DNA of 64,000 nt from the NCBI RefSeq assembly GCF_001625595.1, contig NZ_AUXT01000171.1, positions 1 through 64,000 of the forward strand. Direction: 5' to 3'. This document shows, piece by piece, positions 1-10,195 of this stretch. How positions within the stretch are numbered: position 1 is the stretch's first letter; each line of letters begins with the position of its first letter. The DNA is from Pseudoalteromonas luteoviolacea NCIMB 1942 (GTDB lineage: Bacteria > Pseudomonadota > Gammaproteobacteria > Enterobacterales > Alteromonadaceae). A program made the translations under genes and the position numbers. The notes under the pieces were generated by a model. The model had not been told where the DNA came from. It ran no database searches and worked only from the letters and a program-made list of their open reading frames with translations.

Positions 1-250
1 ATTTAATGAAATTGGTATTAGCCCTTTAAACGATATCTGCGAAATTTCACTTCGAACACTTGTCACCCTTGCACAAAAGAGCGTGCTCACTACGTTCGCT
101 GTCGCTAATCCTTTGCTCCTTACTTGGGCGCTAAGATAAAAGACGATATAAGCGGGGTATTCAAAAAGGATTTAATTAAGGTGTGCGTTGGGCAAAGTGG
201 TGATGATTTTGAGGAAAGTTAGAGGGAGCAGTCGCTCCCTATTAAGCGGT
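1..250. other. non-coding left edge
   Basis: I see no convincing gene in this stretch. It lies downstream of the minus-strand DUF3299 gene. The first bases contain AATTGGTATTAG, which reads on the other strand as CTAATACCAATT. From memory, similar motifs occur at the tips of short dispersed repeats in Pseudoalteromonas and Shewanella genomes, so this may be one end of a MITE-like element cut by the window edge. No second copy of the motif was found inside the window, so this is only an inference. Confidence 0.3.
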
Positions 251-751
251 TTACAGCTCGAAAGGCGCTACACCTACAGCTTGCATTGTGTAACCTGCTT
301 GCGCGAGTTCATTCTTAAAGCTCTCGACTTTAATTGTGCCAGTAACTGTAATAGCATCGTAAAGGCTATCGATAGGCACTCCATTTTTAATTTTAACGTG
401 CACAATTTGATTCGGTGGTGGAGGTGGCACATGAATACAAGCGCCGAAATAAGGCACAAGTAAAAACTCTGTGATAACTTCACTGTCACCCTCTAATGGC
501 ACGACAAACCCTGGTAAGCTAATGCTCGTGCCATCAAGGCCTTTCACAACGGGCGCATCAAGATCAGGCTGCACCCAGTTTTTATCATCACTATCATGGC
601 TGGCTGCTTCTTGGTTGCTCATTTGAACATGCCCCGCAGGTATGAGGTCGTCCCAAAAGATTTCTTTTGGAGGAGCCGCAAAGGCTGTACTGGACACTAA
701 AATCATCATAGCTATTGATATGAGCTGCGATAGCAGTCGAGTTGAAAACAT
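251..751 (-). CDS. periplasmic DUF3299 protein (ZrgD-like)
   Basis: A 166-residue exported protein. Residues 1-25 form a signal peptide with a likely cut at AFA/APP. The mature part matches the DUF3299 family, including the segment GFVVPLEG and the block LVPYFGACIHVPPPPPNQIV, which carries a run of five prolines. An AGAGG ribosome site lies six bases before the ATG. It is the last gene of a minus-strand unit with an ABC permease and ATPase. The same three families occur together in the zinc-regulated zrgABCDE cluster of Vibrio cholerae, so a periplasmic role in metal (zinc) handling is inferred. The biochemical function of the family is not established. Confidence 0.8.
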   Translation of the reverse strand: MFSTRLLSQLISIAMMILVSSTAFAAPPKEIFWDDLIPAGHVQMSNQEAASHDSDDKNWVQPDLDAPVVKGLDGTSISLPGFVVPLEGDSEVITEFLLVPYFGACIHVPPPPPNQIVHVKIKNGVPIDSLYDAITVTGTIKVESFKNELAQAGYTMQAVGVAPFEL

Positions 752-761
752 AAATTACCTC

Positions 762-2077
<1,316 letters not shown>

Positions 2078-2081
<4 letters not shown>

Positions 2082-2764
2082 CGGCAAGCTCCGTTGATCT
2101 CTTGAAGGCTAACTTTTCGATCAAATAAATCTGCAAGGCTACTGTCGTGGCTGACAAATAAAACTGTAGCTTGGTAGTGATCTGCTTGTTCAAATAATTG
2201 CTTTATAAATACATCTCTATTGTCTGCATCTAAAGCTGAAGTAGGTTCGTCAGCAATAATTAACTCTGGCTGACCGATGAATGCACGAGCAGCAGCAACA
2301 CGTTGCTGTTGGCCAATACTTAATTCGCCAACCGAACGGTTGCGGCAAAGTTCATCAATGCCTAGCTCTTCGAGTAATGTGACGGCTTGTTGATTGGCTG
2401 AATTATTTGCGGAATTTAAGTTTGCAGCTCTGCGGTTTGAAAAGTTACACCCCAAAATCACGTTTTCAACGGGACTCAAGTAGGGAAGTAAATTGAAATT
2501 TTGGAATATGGTACCAATGTGGTCCGCTCTGAATTTATCTCGTTTGGCGTCACTGAGCTGACCTAAGTCTTGCCCCAATATTGTGATGCTACCTTGTTGC
2601 GCAGTTTGAATCCCAGCTAAAAGACCCAGCAATGTGGATTTTCCACTCCCACTTGGGCCGTGAAGAAATAGTTTTTCTCCTTTTGCTATGTACAAGTTAC
2701 TAATATGCAGCGTAGCTAGAGGCTGGCCCGGCCAGCTGAAAGTCAGATCTGAAATTTGGATCAT
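2078..2764 (-). CDS. LolD/MacB-type ABC transporter ATP-binding protein (ZrgB-like)
   Basis: A 228-residue nucleotide-binding subunit. It has Walker A GPSGSGKST near residue 36, the Q-loop FQNFNLLPYLSPVENV, the signature LSIGQQQR, Walker B LIIADEPTSALD and the switch SHD. The sequence is of the LolD/MacB class, which pairs with FtsX-type permeases, and its stop overlaps the permease start by the ATGA arrangement, so the two are translationally coupled. It is the first gene of the unit, divergent from purC. The His-rich receptor (DUF2796, ZrgA) that heads the Vibrio zrg cluster is not next to it here, and I could not find a convincing Zur box in the 195-base gap upstream. Confidence 0.9.
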
Positions 2765-2862
2765 TTAAACATCTCTTTGTACCGAGTTTTAATTATGGTA
2801 TCTCAGAACAGAGCCTTGCTAAACTAAGTTTCGCTCGGTTTGCGTTGTAATGCGGTAAACAA

Positions 2863-2891
2863 TTGTGATTTTTGTTGCGCTCGACTATTAT
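2863..2891 (+). promoter_or_regulatory. predicted sigma-70 promoter of purC
   Basis: TTGTGA (2863-2868) and TATTAT (2886-2891) are separated by 17 bases. The GGTTTGCGTTGT segment at 2837-2848 matches one half of a PurR box, but the second half is absent. A small hairpin with arms TGCGTC and GACGCA follows at 2918-2938 in the leader. Confidence 0.5.
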
Positions 2892-2959
2892 ACACCCCTC
2901 TAACCCCCTCTGTATTTTGCGTCCTTTAGCAAGACGCAGCCGTTCTCTATGGAGATACA

Positions 2960-4060
2960 ATGAGTAGCTACAAAGTTTTAGACGTCAATGACGATCTACC
3001 AATACGCACCAAAGGTGCAGTTCACAGTGGTAAAGTACGTTCGGTTTACTGGTTAACCGACCAAGACAGCGCCAGATTAATCGAAGAAAAAGGCTATGAT
3101 GTTCCAAAGGGAACTGAGCTTGCGATCATGGTTATTTCAGATCGTATTTCAGCGTTCGATTGTATTTGGCAAGGTGAAAATGGATTAAACGGTGTGCCAG
3201 GAAAAGGCATAGCATTAAATAGTGTGGCCGCTCATTGGTTTAAATTATTTGATGAAGCTGGCCTTGCTGGAAATCATATAGTTGATATCCCTCACCCTTA
3301 TATTTGGATTGTGAGAAAAGCAAGTACAGTGCGTGTAGAAGCGATTGCTCGTCAATATATTACAGGCAGCATGTGGCGCGATTACAGCAAAGGTGTGCGA
3401 GAGTTTTGTGGTATTAACTTACCTGAAGGCCTTGAAGCACATCAGAAGCTGAATGATGTACTTATCACGCCATCTACGAAAGGAATTATCTCTGGCGTTG
3501 ACGGGGTACCAGAAGTGGATGATGTAAACATCACCCGCAGCAATATCACAGATAACTTAGAGGCGTTTAACTTTAAATCTGAAGATGACGTTGCCCGCTA
3601 TGAGCAACTACTCAGCGAAGGATTTGATTTAATTTCGGCGCAGCTGAGCAAATTAGACCAAATCTTCGTTGATACGAAGTTTGAATTTGGTTATGTAGAA
3701 GATGCTGATGGCTCTTCGCGCCTTATTTATATTGATGAAGTTGGTACGCCTGATTCATCTCGTATTTGGGATGGACCTGCATACCGAGATGGCAAAATTG
3801 TCGAAAACTCTAAAGAGGGTTTCCGTCAATTGCTAATTAACAACGTTCCAGATAGCGATGTATTGCTGAACAAAGATCGCATGTCAGAAAGAGAGGCCCT
3901 TGCTGAGTCATACAAGCTGCCGCAAGATGTGATGATCTTAGTATCAGAAACTTACGTTGGTATAGCGAGTAAAATAGTTGGTCAGTTGCTAACTATTCCG
4001 CAAGACCCGCGTGCGGAAGTCATTACAATCTTAGACCAAGAATACGGCCTTATCGATTAA
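2960..4060 (+). CDS. purC: phosphoribosylaminoimidazolesuccinocarboxamide synthase
   Basis: SAICAR synthase condenses CAIR with aspartate using ATP in step 8 of purine synthesis. The 366-residue protein is the longer type found in marine gammaproteobacteria rather than the roughly 237-residue E. coli form. Recognisable segments are HSGKVRSVY near the N-terminus (nucleotide binding), [29 protein letters not shown], and [10 protein letters not shown] followed by [20 protein letters not shown] site lies a few bases before the ATG. The gene stands alone, divergent from the zrg-like unit, with its own predicted promoter. Confidence 0.95.
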   Translation: MSSYKVLDVNDDLPIRTKGAVHSGKVRSVYWLTDQDSARLIEEKGYDVPKGTELAIMVISDRISAFDCIWQGENGLNGVPGKGIALNSVAAHWFKLFDEAGLAGNHIVDIPHPYIWIVRKASTVRVEAIARQYITGSMWRDYSKGVREFCGINLPEGLEAHQKLNDVLITPSTKGIISGVDGVPEVDDVNITRSNITDNLEAFNFKSEDDVARYEQLLSEGFDLISAQLSKLDQIFVDTKFEFGYVEDADGSSRLIYIDEVGTPDSSRIWDGPAYRDGKIVENSKEGFRQLLINNVPDSDVLLNKDRMSEREALAESYKLPQDVMILVSETYVGIASKIVGQLLTIPQDPRAEVITILDQEYGLID

Positions 4061-4311
4061 GCAAACTCACTAAAATGCCTAGCAGTCAGTTATTTAAAGG
4101 ATTGTTAGGTATTGCGACATGAATTCCTTGCATTTCCTTCCCAAGTCACTTTTACTTAGTATAAATACATGTGCGTTCACAAGGTCTGAACGGTAAGGTC
4201 TCAATGTTGCTACTTATAAGAGTGAAAAATCATAGTGTAACTATTACAACGCCATTCAATTTTTCGCTCTACTTTCTTTTATATTGGTAGCGTCGTTTTG
4301 TCTTTTCTATA

Positions 4312-4331
4312 TTATAAGCAATAGCTTATAA
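4312..4331. promoter_or_regulatory. perfect 8-base inverted repeat, possible operator
   Basis: TTATAAGC, spacer AATA, GCTTATAA. The symmetry is complete over 20 bases and there is no U-run after it, so it looks more like a protein-binding site than a terminator. It lies about 220 bases before the GGDEF-EAL start. No regulator can be assigned. Confidence 0.35.
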
Positions 4332-4432
4332 AGTGCTCTGTTCGTTCCAGACGTGTAAAAGCATAAAGTTTTTTGATTGATTTTATTGATGCTGAAATTA
4401 AATGCCTGTAGGCAAGGTCTGTCATTAAGGGT

Positions 4433-4519
4433 ATGCGTTTAGTGGCACAAAATCGAATAATCATAGGGTTGGTTACAGTAAGTTGTTGCTGTTTGGCCGG
4501 AGCTATCCGGTTCAGCTAG
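4433..4519 (+). CDS. possible small membrane or leader peptide
   Basis: A 28-codon frame, MRLVAQNRIIIGLVTVSCCC followed by LAGAIRFS. It has a positively charged start, a hydrophobic core and a small-residue end, like a signal peptide or single-pass small protein. It ends 31 bases before the GGDEF-EAL start. AAGG is only two bases from the ATG, which is too close for a good ribosome site. It may be the start of a decayed secreted-protein gene, a real small membrane protein, or chance. Confidence 0.2.
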   Translation: MRLVAQNRIIIGLVTVSCCCLAGAIRFS

Positions 4520-4550
4520 AACTGAATAATTGTAGTGTTAAAGGATCGCT

Positions 4551-6863
4551 ATGGGCACGAGTTTTAAAAATCGCATTATAGTGCTGTGTGTTGGTTTGGT
4601 ATTAATTACCGCAATTGCCAGCTTGGCGGGCTTTTGGTGGTCAACGAGCCAATTTAAAGAGCGTCAAGTCCAACAGGACATTCAAAAAGCACAGAGCGTA
4701 TATCAACAGTATTTAGTTGCCAGAGAGCGATTGCTCGTTACTGCCGCATCTGTGTTGACGCAAGACTTTGGCTTTAAACAGGCTGTTGCAACAAGAGATG
4801 CATCTACCATTAGCAGTGTGCTATACAATCATAGCCAGCGTATTAATGCAGAGTTGATGTTACTGCTGGATATGCGTGGCAAATTGATTTCGACCAACCA
4901 AAACCAATTAGTCTTACCTCAAGATATGCGGCCGCTAGTAAAAGAACTGCTGGCGCACGAAGAAAGCTCAGCTTTTTTGGTGTTAGATAAAAAACTCTAT
5001 CAAGCAATTATTCTACCTGTAAAAGCACCTAGAACCATCGCGTTTACAATTGTCGGGTTTGTTGTAGATGAACCGATTGCAGACCAACTGAAAGGGCTTA
5101 CGGGCATGGAAATGAGCTTTATCAGTCTTGGTGAAAAGATGAAAGCGAGTTCTATTCAACTGCCAGAAGACAGAGATTTGTTCGCCTATTTACATGAACA
5201 AAAAATTAGCAGGTGGTTTGGTGAGTATCCACTGTATATTAATGCGGAAGTGGCATTGCCGTCTTTATCTCAAGTGCCTGTGAGCTTGATTTTAAGTGCT
5301 GATTTAAGAAGCGAATACGAAGAGTTTGATCAGTTAGTATTGACCATCGTATTTCTGTCTTGTATTACGATGTTATTTGGCTTTCTCGCCAGTGGCTTTT
5401 TAGCCAAAAACTTAGCCACGCCATTGCAACAGTTAACGGTAATGGCTAGGCGGTTTGCTAAAGGTGATTACAACGCCGAAATTCATGAATCGCGACCTAC
5501 GGAAGAAATCTGTCAGTTGGTCGACGCATTTCATGAAATGGGAGACGATATCCAAGCGCGTGAGAAGCAGATCCGGTATCAGACAAGTCATGATGCGTTA
5601 ACCGGATTTTATAATCGGACTTCTGCATTACCAATTTTGGATGCTTTAGTGTCGACAGATCAGGTTTACTACCTTTTAGCACTTGATATTAAAGGGCTAA
5701 GGCATATTAACGATAAGCTCGGCCCTCGTATTGGGGATAGCTGCATCGAGGCGGTTGCTAAGCGAATAGAAGTTGTTACGTCTAGTTTTGAAGGGCTGAA
5801 TATTCGCCTAGGTGGTGATGAATTCTTAACTGTGTTACAAGCCAAACCAGACTCGACGATGGAAAATTGTGTTGATAATTTCCTCAGCGAGCTCAATAAA
5901 AGCTATACCATACATAATTTTGAAATTAATTTGCGTTTCAGTGTCGGAGTCGTACACAGTCCCGAACAAGCAGACAATGCGGATGACAGTATCCGTCGAG
6001 CGCTTATAGCTGCGGACAATGCGGCACATGGGGTAGAGGACGTCTACTTTTACCAAACTGGTGAAGATGAAGCCTATTTAGAAAGATTAGAAATCATTGA
6101 TGGGCTGAAGCAGGCACTAGTCGATGATGATGGTCAGTTGTTCATGACTTATCAGCCTAAACTAAATATGCGTTCGGGCATGGTTGATAAAGTCGAGTCT
6201 TTGATCCGCTGGAAGCGAAAAAATGGCGACTGGGTGTCACCAGAGTTATTTATTGATTTAGCCGAGCAATCTGGATTGATTGTAGACTTGACTCAATGGG
6301 TACTGAAAACGGTGGTATCCCAAATCGCGCATTGGGAAGTGCAGGGTGTCACCATGAAGGCGGCTATTAATGTCTCAGCTCAAGATATTGCAGATGCAGA
6401 CTTCATTCCTCACTTGCAAAGTATGCTAAGTGAGTTTTCAGTTGCGCCGGGTTTAATAACGATTGAGTTGACAGAAAGAGACATGATTGAAAATGAAGAA
6501 AAGGGCATTGCTGCACTACTCGCATTAAAAGAATTAGGTGTTCATATCTCTTTAGATGACTATGGGGTGGGACAAACTTCTCTTGGCCGACTGAAAATGT
6601 TGCCTATCGATGAACTTAAATTGGACAAGGTTTTTATTCTTAAGCTGGCTGCATCACATCAAGATCAGTGTATTGTGCGTTCCACTATTAGCTTAGGTCA
6701 TCAACTAGGCTTTTCGGTTGTTGCAGAAGGGGTTGAAGATGCAGACTCGTTGCAACTGCTTGATGAAATGAAGTGTGATTATGCCCAGGGGTACTACTTA
6801 AGCCGGCCTCTAAAGGCCAACGATTTAACGCAATGGCTAGGGCAGTATCATAAGGCAGGTTAA
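4551..6863 (+). CDS. membrane-bound GGDEF-EAL cyclic-di-GMP enzyme
   Basis: A 770-residue dual-domain protein of c-di-GMP signalling. Transmembrane helices near residues 8-30 and 262-285 flank a periplasmic sensory domain. A HAMP domain follows (about 286-340), then GGDEF (about 345-500) and EAL (about 515-765). The GGDEF signature is intact as RLGGDEF at 419-425, so cyclase activity is possible. The EAL signature reads ESL at 549-551. The other EAL residues look kept: INVSAQD, ELTERD, SLDDYGVG, ELKLDK and AEGVED, so phosphodiesterase activity is also plausible. Its layout recalls LapD, but LapD has a degenerate GGDEF. The stop overlaps that of the convergent glycosyltransferase gene by four bases. 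Confidence 0.92.
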   Translation: MGTSFKNRIIVLCVGLVLITAIASLAGFWWSTSQFKERQVQQDIQKAQSVYQQYLVARERLLVTAASVLTQDFGFKQAVATRDASTISSVLYNHSQRINAELMLLLDMRGKLISTNQNQLVLPQDMRPLVKELLAHEESSAFLVLDKKLYQAIILPVKAPRTIAFTIVGFVVDEPIADQLKGLTGMEMSFISLGEKMKASSIQLPEDRDLFAYLHEQKISRWFGEYPLYINAEVALPSLSQVPVSLILSADLRSEYEEFDQLVLTIVFLSCITMLFGFLASGFLAKNLATPLQQLTVMARRFAKGDYNAEIHESRPTEEICQLVDAFHEMGDDIQAREKQIRYQTSHDALTGFYNRTSALPILDALVSTDQVYYLLALDIKGLRHINDKLGPRIGDSCIEAVAKRIEVVTSSFEGLNIRLGGDEFLTVLQAKPDSTMENCVDNFLSELNKSYTIHNFEINLRFSVGVVHSPEQADNADDSIRRALIAADNAAHGVEDVYFYQTGEDEAYLERLEIIDGLKQALVDDDGQLFMTYQPKLNMRSGMVDKVESLIRWKRKNGDWVSPELFIDLAEQSGLIVDLTQWVLKTVVSQIAHWEVQGVTMKAAINVSAQDIADADFIPHLQSMLSEFSVAPGLITIELTERDMIENEEKGIAALLALKELGVHISLDDYGVGQTSLGRLKMLPIDELKLDKVFILKLAASHQDQCIVRSTISLGHQLGFSVVAEGVEDADSLQLLDEMKCDYAQGYYLSRPLKANDLTQWLGQYHKAG

Positions 6864-7876
6864 CGGCGCTTAGACAATAGCGAGCTTAATGCATGGTAAA
6901 TATTCTCAGGGGATACATCTTGTATCATATCTAACTCATTCAGTGATGTAGACTGGTGGGTTAAAGCTATCAGGTTGTCCGTTTTAGGGGCAACAAGAGA
7001 CCATGGCGAAGTACCGTGCCCTACAATGGCGACACAGGATACCTCACAAGCTGCTGCGATATGCATTGGTCCTGAATCAATCGATACAACGGCATCCATT
7101 GCGCCTATGTTATCTACTAGTTCTGCCAAACTCATGCTACCGGCTAGATTGTGTAAAGTAACCCCTTTACTAAGAGCCAGAGAGGCTAGGGACGCCATAT
7201 CAGATTGTTCAGAATTATCACCTAACAGAAATATATTTATATTTTTGATGGTAGAAATGTGCTGTACAACTTGTATTGCCAAATGCTCTGGGTAATATCG
7301 CGTTCCTTTCACCTTTCCACCTAAGTAGAGCGCAACATTACATTGTGTCTCAGATAGCGTTAATGTTGATGGTTGGGCTGTGAGCTTTGGCGAACTGAAA
7401 TGTGTAAAAGGTCTGCCATGTGCATCATTGACCAGTTTACAGTAGCGATAAATATAATGGTGGCATTGGTTTAATTTAAAGGCATGGCTTAAAAATGGTC
7501 GGCGTGCGTTTTGAGCGTAGCCGATCACATTTCTTATACCCGCTAATCTCGCCAATACAGCGTCGGTTAGCGAGCCACGAAATAAGACCGCTAATGCAAA
7601 GTTTTGATGTTTAAGTTGGCTGGCCATACCATATAGGCCGCGATGCTTTTTACGACAATGACGATCATCAGATATGACCTCTAGTCCATATTGGCTTGCC
7701 CGCGAGAATATTTCCGTTAGGTGCGGCCTGACGAGAACACAGATACGTTGCGTTGGGTAGAGTTGCTTAAGTAATGCCAAAGCCGGCAGTGTATTGATAG
7801 CGTCACCAATAAACTTAGGTAATATGGCTAATACAGCCCCATCTAGTCTATTTGAAACAATTACTTTATTACCCAT
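6860..7876 (-). CDS. glycosyltransferase family 9 (heptosyltransferase-like)
   Basis: A 338-residue protein of the family that includes heptosyltransferases WaaC, WaaF and WaaQ. The N-terminal segment LPKFIGDAINTLPALALLKQLYP fits the acceptor-side Rossmann fold. The C-terminal part has LYLGGKVKGTRYYP, INIFLLGDNSEQ, and AMDAVVSIDSGPMHIAAA followed by VAIVGHGTSPW, the typical nucleotide-sugar site with its SxDSGxxH motif. It probably transfers a sugar in LPS core or other surface glycan assembly at the inner face of the cytoplasmic membrane. It stands alone with no other LPS gene in the window, so the exact step cannot be given. Confidence 0.85.
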   Translation of the reverse strand: MGNKVIVSNRLDGAVLAILPKFIGDAINTLPALALLKQLYPTQRICVLVRPHLTEIFSRASQYGLEVISDDRHCRKKHRGLYGMASQLKHQNFALAVLFRGSLTDAVLARLAGIRNVIGYAQNARRPFLSHAFKLNQCHHYIYRYCKLVNDAHGRPFTHFSSPKLTAQPSTLTLSETQCNVALYLGGKVKGTRYYPEHLAIQVVQHISTIKNINIFLLGDNSEQSDMASLASLALSKGVTLHNLAGSMSLAELVDNIGAMDAVVSIDSGPMHIAAACEVSCVAIVGHGTSPWSLVAPKTDNLIALTHQSTSLNELDMIQDVSPENIYHALSSLLSKRR

Positions 7877-7965
7877 ACATTAACTTGAGATACAAATTTA
7901 TCCTATCTAGTATAACGCTAGGCGTTTTAGAAATTAACTAGAATCAATGAAATAAGTGTCTGACT

Positions 7966-8805
7966 ATGACAAAAAACATGAAAAGCTGTCAATGGTTGTT
8001 TGAAAACCTACCGAATGTAATCGTGCTTGATGCAGGGATAATCAAACCTGGAGAAAAGGGCAATTATAGCCCACCAGCTATTATCCCTAACGCACTGCGC
8101 TTTGATATTAGCAAAAACTTAAGTGACGAATGCCCAAAAATTCCAAATATGATGTGCTCAGAGCATGTCTTTCAAGCCGAAATGCGCCAGTTAGGAATCA
8201 ATTGTACGGACACGGTTGTGGTATATGATGACAAGGGGTTATTCAGTGCAGCACGAGCTTGGTGGATGTTTAAAGCGATGGGGTTCGATCAAGTTTTCAT
8301 TCTCGATGGTGGGTTAAAGCAGTGGATGGCATTGAACTATGAGACGGCATCTAAATATGCCGCTGTTAAGCAAGTGGGAAACTTTACAGTAACACCTTGT
8401 GAGCACTACTTTATTGATAAAGAGCAAGTATTGGCATGTATACCTCGCCCAGATGTGCTGATGTTGGACGCTCGAGGTGAACAGCGTTTCAAGGGCGTGA
8501 GAAGCGAACCTAGAGCTGGTATGCGAAGTGGGCATATTCCTCAGAGCGTTAATTTACCTTATACCAGCGTATTGACAGAGCAAGGCTTATTGAAACCTCT
8601 ACCCGAATTAGCACAATTGCTACACAGTTTGGGAATCAATGCAAAAATTAAGACATTGCAGTTTAGCTGTGGCTCGGGGATAACCGCCTGTATATTGGCT
8701 TTGGTTGCTTTAGAATGTGGCTATTCAAACCTACAAGTTTATGATGGCTCTTGGAGTGAGTGGGGCCAACTAGCTGACTATCCCATTTCTGTCTGTGAGA
8801 GCTAA
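7966..8805 (+). CDS. thiosulfate/3-mercaptopyruvate sulfurtransferase (tandem rhodanese)
   Basis: A 279-residue protein with two rhodanese domains. The N-terminal inactive domain has VVVYDDKGLFSAARAWWMFKAMG. The C-terminal domain has DARGEQRFKGV, GHIPQSVNLPY and the catalytic loop CGSGITA with Cys235. The CGSG[VI]TA loop is the 3-mercaptopyruvate sulfurtransferase (SseA) type rather than the CRKGVTA of thiosulfate sulfurtransferase. The enzyme moves sulfur from 3-mercaptopyruvate to cyanide or thiols in the cytoplasm. It lies convergent with the ROK regulator, two bases from its stop. Confidence 0.88.
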   Translation: MTKNMKSCQWLFENLPNVIVLDAGIIKPGEKGNYSPPAIIPNALRFDISKNLSDECPKIPNMMCSEHVFQAEMRQLGINCTDTVVVYDDKGLFSAARAWWMFKAMGFDQVFILDGGLKQWMALNYETASKYAAVKQVGNFTVTPCEHYFIDKEQVLACIPRPDVLMLDARGEQRFKGVRSEPRAGMRSGHIPQSVNLPYTSVLTEQGLLKPLPELAQLLHSLGINAKIKTLQFSCGSGITACILALVALECGYSNLQVYDGSWSEWGQLADYPISVCES

Positions 8806-8807
8806 CA

Positions 8808-10001
8808 TTACTGGGTTATATATATCAATTGTTGTACTTTACTTTGTGTGGAGGTGGGGGGCGTATACAGTGTTTGTATATTTTTATCATTTAATGCGGC
8901 ATGCAAAGGCAATGTTGATATGCCAGCCATTGGGACATCGTCGTTATTGGGCACTTTGATGAGGCGCACGATATCTCTATCACCTTGCTGCGCAATAGAG
9001 GGAATAAAAGGCCTTAGTTGAGAAATCAAGAAATCTAAGCACTGCTCCCCAATGTCACCTCCTAGAATAATAGTCTGAGTGTTGAGAATGGACTCTAGGG
9101 TATGTATTGCAATGCGCAATGGCTCTGTTGCTTGAGACAGCCAGTTTTTACTGGCTGTGTGCTTACTGGGATTTAAGTGCTTAACGGAAACAACAGGCTT
9201 TTTGTCAAATTTTTCAATGTATTTCTTTAGGGAAGTAAGGGATGCAAACTCGTTCAATGTACCTAGCTCCCCAGTAGATTTACTGCTTTCGGGGGTTACA
9301 AAAATATCACCCAATGCACCGGTTAGGCCGTTTGTTCCGAGCATGATTTGTCTGTCATAAACTACCGCAGCTTCAACTTTATTGCCAAGATGGATGTATA
9401 TGAAGTTGTGAAGCGTTTTAGCCTCTCCAAATAACATTTGATAAGCAGCACATGCTGAAGCGGTTGTTTCTACTGCGACGGGCATTGCGAGTCTTTGACT
9501 CAATTCGGTTTGTAGTCGTTTACTAGCTTGGTATTGAAATAAGGTGTCACCTTGTCCTGTTTGAATTGACAAACCTGTCGCAAGTACCGAATGATGGTCG
9601 AGTTTTTTTTCCTGTATTAGTTTCAAGGCTTCATCTGCAATGTCATCAACATGCCAAGCAGTATCTGTGTGGTGTGTTATTTTCGTAAGGTATTCGCCAT
9701 TCACATAGTACAGGCCAAGTTCAAGCATTTCAGGCGAAATACGCACAGCTAATGTGTAACAGGCTTTTTTGTTCAGGCATAGCATTTTTGAAGGTTTGCC
9801 AGCCCCTTCTGAACGTTTAACACCAACTTCTTCAATGAGGTTTACACTCAGCAAATCCTCTACCATGTTGGTAATAGTTTGCTTTGTAAGTTGGGTGTTA
9901 CGTGCTATTTCGGCACGAGAGATAGGGCCTAACGTTACTACTTGCGATAATACTAAACGTAAATTAGTCGCTTTATTTTGTTTAGCATTTAACCCCTTCA
10001 A
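8808..10001 (-). CDS. ROK-family transcriptional regulator (NagC/Mlc/XylR type)
   Basis: A 397-residue repressor-type ROK protein. Residues 10-70 form a winged helix-turn-helix (SRAEIARNTQLTKQTITNMV). The rest is a ROK fold with IYIHLGNKVEAAVVYDRQIM, and NTQTIILGGDIGE near the C-terminus. The zinc-binding cysteine cluster of NagC and Mlc (CxCGxxGC) is not evident. The start is TTG with GGGAGA upstream. It is divergent from a sugar-type ABC importer across a 194-base gap, which by the usual rule makes it the likely regulator of that importer, with the imported sugar or a derivative as ligand. No specific operator could be defined. Confidence 0.85.
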   Translation of the reverse strand: MKGLNAKQNKATNLRLVLSQVVTLGPISRAEIARNTQLTKQTITNMVEDLLSVNLIEEVGVKRSEGAGKPSKMLCLNKKACYTLAVRISPEMLELGLYYVNGEYLTKITHHTDTAWHVDDIADEALKLIQEKKLDHHSVLATGLSIQTGQGDTLFQYQASKRLQTELSQRLAMPVAVETTASACAAYQMLFGEAKTLHNFIYIHLGNKVEAAVVYDRQIMLGTNGLTGALGDIFVTPESSKSTGELGTLNEFASLTSLKKYIEKFDKKPVVSVKHLNPSKHTASKNWLSQATEPLRIAIHTLESILNTQTIILGGDIGEQCLDFLISQLRPFIPSIAQQGDRDIVRLIKVPNNDDVPMAGISTLPLHAALNDKNIQTLYTPPTSTQSKVQQLIYITQ

Positions 10002-10195
10002 CCTACTTCTCCCGAGTTTGCCTAGTACGACTTTGAAATTTGAAAGATATCTATCTTATTACACATATGAAAAATATCGAATAGTTTATCTCGTTCAATC
10101 AAACCTTCCATCTTGCTGTGGTTAAGTAAAACTAATTGACAAATATAGTGCCGCTGATTAAATGTACTGATTAGGATTTATTAAAGGAACATTGT

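Larger units (their letters stand above)
4061..4550. other. 490-base intergenic region with a palindrome and a tiny ORF
   Basis: This gap between purC and the GGDEF-EAL gene is long for the window. It holds a perfect palindrome at 4312-4331 and a possible 28-codon ORF at 4433-4519, described separately. I see no strong terminator after purC and no clear sigma-70 promoter. Confidence 0.5.

Noticed and set aside
2837..2852. PurR box upstream of purC
   Set aside because: Only one half-site (GTTTGCGT) is present; the other half shows no match, so a true PurR operator is not supported.
2765..2959. Zur box upstream of the zrg-like unit
   Set aside because: No sequence close to the GTTATA-type palindrome of gammaproteobacterial Zur sites was found in this gap.
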